A stretch of 7,245 nucleotides of DNA. It comes from Gammaproteobacteria bacterium (GTDB lineage Bacteria; Pseudomonadota; Gammaproteobacteria; Steroidobacterales; Steroidobacteraceae). Position numbers and translations under genes: made by a program. This document shows, in pieces, positions 1 through 5,116 of this stretch. A model generated the notes under the pieces. That model saw nothing but the letters and a program-made list of their open reading frames with translations. It was not told the origin of the DNA and did not search any database. The stretch lies in NCBI GenBank assembly GCA_030040525.1, contig JASHTN010000279.1, forward strand, positions 1 to 7,245. The letters run 5' to 3'. Numbering within the stretch: position 1 is the first letter of the stretch; every line of letters begins with the position of its first letter.

Positions 1-1142
1 GAAAGTTGCTTGAGATGCTCGGTTACGCGAGCGAGCAGGAGCTCAGCCAGGTTCGCACGCCGGACCTGTACGTTGACGTGCGCGAGCAGGAGCGGCTCAT
101 GGCCTCTCTCAAGCAGCACGGCGACGTGCGCAACGTCCGGCTGCGGCTGCGGCGGCGCGACGGTACAGCGATCCACGTCCTGGGCAGCGTGCGCATCCAC
201 GCCGTGGTCGACGGCAAGAGCTACATCGAGGGAGTCCTCGCCGACATCACCTCGCTGATCCAGGCGGCCGAAGAGCGGCAGCGCCTCGAAGGGCAGCTGG
301 CGCTCGCGCAGAAGCTGCAGGCGGTCGGCGAGCTCGCCTCCGGCATCGCCCACGAGATCAACACGCCGATGCAGTTCATCGGCGACAACGTCCATTTCCT
401 CAAGCGCGCCTTCGAGCGCATGCGAGGGCTGCTCGAGCAGTACCGCCACCGCGCCGACCGCGCCTTCGCCATGCGCGCGGAGGGCGCCTCGCGGCTGCCG
501 GAGCTGCTCAATGACGTCGCCGAGGCGTTCGATGGCAGCATCGAGGGCGTCGCGCGCGTCACCGAGATCGTGCGCGCCATGAAGGAATTCGCGCACCCGG
601 GCGACACCGCCAAGGCGAGCACCGATCTGAACCAGGCGGTGCAGACGACGCTGGTGGTCGCGCGCAACGTCTACAAGGACGTCGCCGACGTGCACACCGA
701 GCTCGGCGAGATTCCGCCGGTCGAATGCCGCAGGGCCGAGATCAACAAGGTGCTGCTCAACCTGATCGTCAACTCCGCGCACGCGATCGGCACTGCCGTC
801 GAGCGCGGCCGCAAGGGGCGCGGGACCATCACCGTCCGCACCGGCTGTGATGCGACCCATGTCTACATCAGTGTTGCCGACACCGGCTGCGGCATCCCCC
901 AGGCGGTGATCTCGCGCATCTTCGATCCGTTCTTCACCACCAAGCCGGTCGGCAAGGGGACCGGCCAGGGCCTGGCGATCGCGCGCAGCATCGTGCAGAG
1001 CCACGACGGTGAGCTCAACGTCGAGAGCACCGTCGATGTCGGCACCACGTTCACCATCCGGTTGCCGCTCAGCACCCCGGCGCAGGCCGAAGGCCCCGCG
1101 CCGGAGCTGCCGGCGGCCGACGCCGAATCCATGATCGGCTGA
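1..1142 (+). CDS. PAS-domain sensor histidine kinase (5' end outside window)
   Basis: This is the C-terminal part of a two-component sensor kinase that autophosphorylates on histidine and should pass the phosphate to the response regulator encoded 9 bp downstream. The frame is open to the left edge (codon phase begins at base 3), and the first visible residues, KLLEMLGYAS, are already inside a PAS domain, so the TTG at 6 is not a real start. Residue numbers here count from that TTG. PAS runs to about residue 85, then a short coiled linker. The HisKA dimerisation helix carries GIAHEINTP with phospho-acceptor H116; E117 and T120 fit the ExxT phosphatase motif. About 60 residues of long helix follow. 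The HATPase domain has an N-box (N252, N256), a G1 box DTGCGI at 292-297, an F-box FDPFFTTK at 306-313 and a G2 box GKGTGQGLA at 316-324. A Pro/Ala-rich tail of about 20 residues ends the protein. All catalytic motifs look intact. No membrane segment is visible, but the N-terminus is missing. The signal sensed is unknown. Confidence 0.93.
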   Translation, partial: KLLEMLGYASEQELSQVRTPDLYVDVREQERLMASLKQHGDVRNVRLRLRRRDGTAIHVLGSVRIHAVVDGKSYIEGVLADITSLIQAAEERQRLEGQLALAQKLQAVGELASGIAHEINTPMQFIGDNVHFLKRAFERMRGLLEQYRHRADRAFAMRAEGASRLPELLNDVAEAFDGSIEGVARVTEIVRAMKEFAHPGDTAKASTDLNQAVQTTLVVARNVYKDVADVHTELGEIPPVECRRAEINKVLLNLIVNSAHAIGTAVERGRKGRGTITVRTGCDATHVYISVADTGCGIPQAVISRIFDPFFTTKPVGKGTGQGLAIARSIVQSHDGELNVESTVDVGTTFTIRLPLSTPAQAEGPAPELPAADAESMIG

Positions 1143-1146
1143 GGAG
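1143..1146 (+). promoter_or_regulatory. Ribosome binding site of the response regulator
   Basis: GGAG directly follows the kinase TGA stop (GAGGAGA if the stop bases are included) and lies 5 bases before the ATG at 1152. This fixes the start of the response regulator and, with the 9-bp gap, supports translation from one shared mRNA. Confidence 0.75.
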
Positions 1147-1151
1147 ACGAC

Positions 1152-2336
1152 ATGAGCGACCTTCGCCACAAGATCCTGTGCGTCGACGACGAGCCGCGCG
1201 TGCTGCAGGCCGTCGGGCGCCACCTGCGCGACCGCTTCGAAGTGCTGACCGCGACCAGCGGCGCCGCCGGCCTCGAGGTCGTCAAGCGAGAGCGGGACCT
1301 CGCGGTCGTCATTGCCGACATGCGCATGCCGGAGATGGACGGCGCGACGTTCCTGCACCACACGCGCCTGCAGCAGCCGACCGCGGTGCGCATGCTGCTC
1401 ACCGGACAGGCGGACATCGCTGCCGCCATCAAGGCGATCAACGAGGGACAGGTATTCCGCTTCCTCACCAAGCCGTGCCCGCCCGAGCAGCTGCTCGCGG
1501 TCGTGGACGAGGCGATCCGCCAGTACGAGCTGGTGATCGCCGAGCGGGTGTTGCTGCAGCGCACCGTGGTCGGCAGCATCAAGGCGCTCGCCGACATCAT
1601 GAGTCTCGTGAGCCCCGCGGTGGTGGGGCGCGCCGTGCGCCTCAAGCGCCGCGTGTCCGCGCTCGCCGCCGCGCTCGATCTCGAGGATCGCTGGCAGGTC
1701 GAGGCTGCGGCGCTGCTGTCGCATCTCGGTGAGCTGTCGCTTCCCGAGGCGGTGACGCGCAAGATCGCCCGCGGCGAGGAGCTCGAGCCCGGCGAGGCCG
1801 AGCGGCTGCAGGCGGCCACGCAGGCCGCGAATCGCCTCATCGGCCACGTGCCGCGCCTCGAGCCGGTGAGCGCGCTGCTCGCGAGCGTGACGGCGCCCGC
1901 CGACGGGGCCGGGGGGCCAGGCGAGGCCGAGTCGCGCGCGGCGGCGGTGCTGCGCCTCGCGATGGAGGTCGAGCGACTCGAGCTTCAGGGTCTCGGCGCA
2001 CAGGAGGTGCTCGACACGCTGCGCACGCTCGATGAGTTCCCGGAGCCCCTTCTCGAGGCTCTCGGCAGCTTGCAGAAAGGCGGCGGCGACGAGCTCGAGC
2101 GCGCCGAGATCCCGCTGAGCGAGCTCGAGGTCGGCATGATCCTGGACGAGGACCTGCGCACGGGCCGCGACGTGCTGATCGCCCCGCGCGGCTGCGACGT
2201 GACGCCGAGCTTTCTCGAGCACATCCGCCACTTCGTCAAGCAGCTCGCCAAGCCGAGCGTTGCAGTCTACCGCCGGCCGGCGCTTCTCACCGACGATGCG
2301 GGCACGCCGGCGCGTGAGAGCGCCATGGCCGGGTGA
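1152..2336 (+). CDS. Response regulator with degenerate HD-GYP-like output domain
   Basis: This 394-residue protein is the likely phosphorylation partner of the kinase just upstream. The REC domain (about 6-122) has acidic residues D12 and D13, phospho-acceptor D56 in IADMRMP, T84 in LLTG and K107 in LTKP, so it should be functional. Residues 130-245 have the helical layout of the HD/HD-GYP phosphohydrolase family: AALLSHLGELSLPEAV at 187-202 aligns with the family pattern AALLHDIGKIAIPDEI. The HD pair is replaced by S190-H191, the lysine after the glycine by E194, and the later Hxx-G histidine and the HHE/GYP motif are absent. Metal binding and c-di-GMP hydrolysis are therefore unlikely. After a variable linker, residues 320-375 form a small conserved-looking C-terminal module (LSELEVGMILDEDL) that I recall from RpfG-like regulators of this type. 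The start is set by a GGAG site. Its TGA overlaps the possible ATG of the next gene. The output is probably protein-protein contact, which is inference. Confidence 0.9.
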   Translation: MSDLRHKILCVDDEPRVLQAVGRHLRDRFEVLTATSGAAGLEVVKRERDLAVVIADMRMPEMDGATFLHHTRLQQPTAVRMLLTGQADIAAAIKAINEGQVFRFLTKPCPPEQLLAVVDEAIRQYELVIAERVLLQRTVVGSIKALADIMSLVSPAVVGRAVRLKRRVSALAAALDLEDRWQVEAAALLSHLGELSLPEAVTRKIARGEELEPGEAERLQAATQAANRLIGHVPRLEPVSALLASVTAPADGAGGPGEAESRAAAVLRLAMEVERLELQGLGAQEVLDTLRTLDEFPEPLLEALGSLQKGGGDELERAEIPLSELEVGMILDEDLRTGRDVLIAPRGCDVTPSFLEHIRHFVKQLAKPSVAVYRRPALLTDDAGTPARESAMAG

Positions 2337-2342
2337 TGGGCC

Positions 2343-2346
2343 GAGG
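2343..2346 (+). promoter_or_regulatory. Possible ribosome binding site deciding the envelope-protein start
   Basis: GAGG lies 4 bases before the ATG at 2351, a slightly short spacing. No comparable site lies at normal distance before the alternatives GTG 2333 or ATG 2336, so it favours 2351. Translational coupling through the TGATG overlap at 2334-2338 would favour 2336 instead. Confidence 0.4.
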
Positions 2347-2350
2347 CGCA

Positions 2351-3160
2351 ATGCGCCGGCGCTCATGCCGCGGCAGGACCGCGCTGACCTGTGCGCTCGC
2401 GCTGCTCCTGGTCCGCGCTCCGCTTGCCACGGCCGATAGCTCCGACCGGCTGCTGCTCTCCGCCAACGGGGAGACCTTGACCGATACCAACGGCGGGGCC
2501 GGCGTTACAGTCGGCTGGCTGCATAACTTCGATCCCAACACGCTGCTCGAGGTCGGCGCCGAGCACCAGGTGATCAGCAACGCCGAGTGGACCGTGGGCT
2601 CGCTCGACGGCTCCGTCACGCTCGGTGGCGCCGGCACGCGCTGCACGCTCTACGGCGATGTGCGCGAGGGCGCGGGCGACGTCGGCTCGAGCGCCTTTAA
2701 GTACGCGGTGGAGGATCTCGGGGCGATCGCCACGTGGACCAACGGCTGGTCCATGCAGGCCGAGGACCGGCAGATCGACGTGCAGACGACGCACGGCAAT
2801 TTGCCGAAGCTCGGGCTGCTCTACCTCTGGAATCGCCGCTGGCTCGGCTCCGTCGCCTATTCCTACTCGGTCGGAGGAAATCTCGGCACGCGCCTCACCA
2901 CGGCGAGTCTCCAGGAGAGCGGGACTGCGTTTAATCCGCTATTCGGCATCGCCTTCGGCCAGGCGTCGCCGCCCGTCATCGACCTGGAGACCGGCGTGGT
3001 GCTGGCACCGGGGCAAACGCTCAAGGAAGGCTACACAGGCTTCTCGATGCCGGTGCATGCCTGGCACGGCGACATCACGGTCATTGCCGACTACGTCGAG
3101 CTCGCCAGCACCCGCCGGGCGACTCTCACGGTCAATTACATTCGCCAGCTCGGGCGCTAG
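2351..3160 (+). CDS. Exported hypothetical protein, probable outer-membrane beta-barrel
   Basis: I do not recognise the family. From ATG 2351 the protein has 269 residues and opens with a typical Sec signal peptide: an Arg-rich n-region (MRRRSCRGR), a hydrophobic core (ALTCALALLLV) and a likely signal peptidase I site after ATA at residue 28. There is no lipobox cysteine at the cleavage point. The mature part has many short stretches of alternating polar and hydrophobic or aromatic residues (GVTVGWLHNF, LLYLWNRRWLGSVAYSYSVGG, GDITVIADYVEL, ATLTVNYIRQL), as in small outer-membrane barrels. The protein ends in ...QLGR rather than the terminal Phe often seen in barrel proteins, so this is only probable. 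It could instead be a periplasmic beta-rich protein. It follows the response regulator with no gap; GTG 2333 and ATG 2336 are alternative starts that overlap the previous stop. Co-transcription suggests a link to what the kinase senses or controls. The stop lies in the first copy of the tandem repeat. Confidence 0.75.
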   Translation: MRRRSCRGRTALTCALALLLVRAPLATADSSDRLLLSANGETLTDTNGGAGVTVGWLHNFDPNTLLEVGAEHQVISNAEWTVGSLDGSVTLGGAGTRCTLYGDVREGAGDVGSSAFKYAVEDLGAIATWTNGWSMQAEDRQIDVQTTHGNLPKLGLLYLWNRRWLGSVAYSYSVGGNLGTRLTTASLQESGTAFNPLFGIAFGQASPPVIDLETGVVLAPGQTLKEGYTGFSMPVHAWHGDITVIADYVELASTRRATLTVNYIRQLGR

Positions 3161-3207
3161 AGCCGATCCTGCGCGCTACCGCCGATCCTGCGCTACAGCC
3201 GATCTCC
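3155..3207. repeat. Three tandem 17-bp repeats at the convergent gene junction
   Basis: Copies are CGCTAGAGCCGATCCTG (3155-3171), CGCTACCGCCGATCCTG (3174-3190) and CGCTACAGCCGATCTCC (3191-3207). Two extra bases (CG) separate copies 1 and 2, and copies 2 and 3 abut. Copy 1 supplies the TAG stop of the rightward envelope-protein gene. Copy 3 encodes the last residues (GDRL) and supplies the TAG stop of the leftward acetyltransferase gene. The array therefore fills the whole 32-bp space between the two convergent genes and extends into both. I see no strong hairpin with a T-run, so it does not read as a standard intrinsic terminator. Confidence 0.75.
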
Positions 3208-4125
3208 GGACTGCACCTGCCAGCGGGCGGCTGCAAGCCTCTCCCACCGATCCCTCGAGCAGCCCGTCGGCTGCAGCAGCAGGTAGCCGTCGCGCGCTTT
3301 GAGCCCCTGCCGGCGCGCCGCCGCAGCCTGGCAGGGGTCCATCGTGTACATGAAGAAGGCGCGTCCGGCGGCGGCGCTCGTGACGGCGAGCCTCGCGACG
3401 GCGGCGCTGGTCCTGTCGTGGGGGCAGATGAGGCACTGCAGGCGATCGGTCGCGCCCGCTGATTCGATCAGCGCCACCGAGTCGTGGGCGAGGCGCACAG
3501 CCCGCACCGGGTTCGGTCGTTCAATGAACTGGCGGCGCCAATCGGCCGCATCGCCGTAGTGAAAGCGCGCGAGCCCTGGGCCGCCGCGCTCGAAACGCCG
3601 TCTGTTCTGGGTTGTGAGCAGCGCCGCCGCGGCTTCAGGGTCGCTGCTGGGCGCAGTGCGCGGGAGAGCGGCGCGGCGCGGGGCGGCGCGCGCAGCTGAG
3701 GCGAGGTAGAAGCTTCGGATCGGGCGCGCACCGAGCCGGCAGAGGCCGCGTCCGCTCACGTTGTCGGCGACCACGAAGCCGATGAGCGCCGCGTAGCCAT
3801 GGTGGCGCGCGCGCTCGAGCGCCGCCTCGAGGAGCCGCGCATAGAAGCCGCGGCCGCGCTCCTCGGCAAGCGTCGTCCCGGCGCTCAGGATCCCGACATC
3901 GATCGGCGCGCCGTCGTCGAGCGCGATCTGTCGGGGACAGAGCGTGAGTCCGGCAAGGATCCTTCCGTCGCGCTCTGCGACCAGGAGATCGTTCCGCCGG
4001 CCGTCGAAGGGCCGCGCGACGTACCAGTCGTAGGCCGCCCGATCCCACTGTCCCGGAAAGCCCCGGTTGAGGAAGGCGATGTAGGCGTCGGGGTCGAGGC
4101 CGTCAGGGTTGACCAGGATGGCCAT
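3193..4125 (-). CDS. GNAT family N-acetyltransferase, long two-part form
   Basis: This is a 310-residue protein of the GCN5-related acetyltransferase superfamily, which transfers acetyl from acetyl-CoA to an amine. The N-terminal half (about 1-135) shows the fold: LLVAERDGRILAGLTLCP as strands 2-3, DVGILSAGTTL as strand 4, then motif A with the acetyl-CoA pyrophosphate loop EERGRGFYARLL at 88-99, and strand 5 ALIGFVVADN at 113-122 followed by RLGARPI. The first part (WDRAAYDWYVARPF) matches long GNATs in which a W-Y-x-x-P segment precedes the core. The C-terminal half (about 165-300), with WRRQFIERPNP and strands such as VALIESAG, resembles a second, degenerate GNAT-like unit without a clear pyrophosphate loop. 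The substrate is not predictable. The ATG at 4125 lies 23 bp inside the upstream deacetylase-like gene and has no good Shine-Dalgarno site, which suggests translational coupling. The stop lies in the third copy of the junction repeat. Confidence 0.85.
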   Translation of the reverse strand: MAILVNPDGLDPDAYIAFLNRGFPGQWDRAAYDWYVARPFDGRRNDLLVAERDGRILAGLTLCPRQIALDDGAPIDVGILSAGTTLAEERGRGFYARLLEAALERARHHGYAALIGFVVADNVSGRGLCRLGARPIRSFYLASAARAAPRRAALPRTAPSSDPEAAAALLTTQNRRRFERGGPGLARFHYGDAADWRRQFIERPNPVRAVRLAHDSVALIESAGATDRLQCLICPHDRTSAAVARLAVTSAAAGRAFFMYTMDPCQAAAARRQGLKARDGYLLLQPTGCSRDRWERLAAARWQVQSGDRL

Positions 4126-5086
4126 GCACGGCGCGTACCCGGCGCGCGAGCTCCGAAAGGTGCGCCCACCAGAGGGCGGTGCCGAAGCGCGCGTCGAGAT
4201 GCTTGAAGAGGAGATCGAGATAGTTGCAGTAAAGATCGTCCAGTCCGTCGCCCATCACGTGACCGCGGCCCGCCTTGAAGATATGCGCCTTGACGTGCAG
4301 CACGCCTCCGAGCTCGAGGATGCGCACCGCGCGCTCGAAGGGGGAGGTCGCCTGGAAGTTGCAGGTGAGATGCACGAGCGTGCCGTCGCCGATGAGCTGG
4401 GGATAGATGAGCGACACACCCTTGAGTCCGCTCGCGGCGGCCACCGCCTCGCGCGAGACTGCGCAGTCGAGGTCGCGCGCGGAGCTCAGGAAATGAAAGT
4501 CGAGACGCGAGAGCGCCGCGATCAGCCCCGGTGGGGCGCCCCAGGCCGGCGGTATGTAACCGCGCACGTGGCGCAGTCCCGCGCTCGCGAATAAGCCGAG
4601 CGACCGGCCGATCGAGTCGAGGCACTGCGCCTCCGACTCTTCCTGGAACTCGGTCGCGAAAGCCGGCCCGACGTGGGCGTGGTGCAGGCCGTGCGGGACG
4701 ATCTCGCAGCGCTCGAGGCCGTTCAGGTAAGCGACGAAGCGCGGATGCCGGTCGATGCGCAACTGCCCCGGCGCACGCAGCCTCGTCCAGTGCACATGGC
4801 GGCGCAGGAGGGGAATGTGGCGCAGCAGCCGGGTGTCGGGCGTCAGCGAGTCGAGCCGCCAGTCGGGGGTGACGCACAGCGTCGCCTTGAGATTTCCGTG
4901 GCGGCGCTGCAGCCGCACGAGCCGCCCGAGCGCGCCCGCGCCGAGATCGCCGCCTGCGTCGTAACCCTCGGCAGCGCCGGCGGGATGCACGTCGTCGACG
5001 GTCAGGACCACGGCCGCGGTCTTCCCGGCGGGCAGCCACTGGGCCTGCGCGCAGCGCGCGGTGCCGAAGGGCACAACGTTACCCAT
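4103..5086 (-). CDS. Polysaccharide deacetylase-like protein (NodB/DUF2334-type)
   Basis: This 327-residue protein resembles carbohydrate esterase family 4/DUF2334 enzymes, metal-dependent hydrolases that remove N-acetyl groups from glycans. Numbering is from ATG 5086. Strand 1 ends in VVLTVDDVHP with D31-D32, matching the TFDD catalytic-base/metal motif. EIVPHGLHHAH has H132 and H136 in the HxxxH metal-ligand spacing. RGYIPPAWGAP (about 175-185) matches the RxP-type motif 3. HVKAHIF (about 265-271) gives a late conserved-looking histidine. No signal peptide or membrane segment is visible, so a cytoplasmic enzyme acting on a nucleotide-sugar, lipid-linked or other small glycan substrate is possible. 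Length suits a single-domain member. GTG 5095 is an alternative start adding three residues; neither start has a strong ribosome site. It begins 30 bp after the GGDEF/EAL gene and overlaps the acetyltransferase gene by 23 bp. The fold call is firm, the exact substrate unknown. Confidence 0.82.
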   Translation of the reverse strand: MGNVVPFGTARCAQAQWLPAGKTAAVVLTVDDVHPAGAAEGYDAGGDLGAGALGRLVRLQRRHGNLKATLCVTPDWRLDSLTPDTRLLRHIPLLRRHVHWTRLRAPGQLRIDRHPRFVAYLNGLERCEIVPHGLHHAHVGPAFATEFQEESEAQCLDSIGRSLGLFASAGLRHVRGYIPPAWGAPPGLIAALSRLDFHFLSSARDLDCAVSREAVAAASGLKGVSLIYPQLIGDGTLVHLTCNFQATSPFERAVRILELGGVLHVKAHIFKAGRGHVMGDGLDDLYCNYLDLLFKHLDARFGTALWWAHLSELARRVRAVHGHPGQP

Positions 5087-5116
5087 GCTCGTCACGGCTG
5101 CCCGGTGCTCCCGGCT

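Noticed and set aside
6..8. TTG at 6 and GTG at 7231 as true starts of the two edge genes
   Set aside because: In both cases the reading frame continues to the window edge and the protein begins mid-domain (PAS) or mid-helix (membrane segment), so both genes are cut by the window.
863..1840. 325-residue open frame on the - strand across the kinase and response-regulator genes
   Set aside because: It is Ser/Arg/Thr-rich without domains and crosses two genes with clear motifs. It is a frame shadow of GC-rich coding DNA.
1770..2135. Recurring GAGCTCGAG strings that might be a repeated binding site
   Set aside because: They fall in frame as Glu-Leu-Glu codons in a helical, Glu/Leu-rich protein with strong GAG and CTC preference, so codon bias explains them.
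3150..3210. Bidirectional intrinsic terminator between the convergent genes
   Set aside because: The GC-rich repeats offer only weak pairing, and no T-run follows on either strand.
3799..4594. Two consecutive + strand open frames (135 and 161 residues) opposite the acetyltransferase and deacetylase-like genes
   Set aside because: They lack recognisable domains, ribosome sites and an independent context, and lie opposite motif-bearing genes.
3885..5039. 384-residue - strand open frame overlapping the deacetylase-like and acetyltransferase genes
   Set aside because: It is extremely Arg/Ala-rich with no domain, while another frame of the same strand carries the catalytic motifs of both enzymes.
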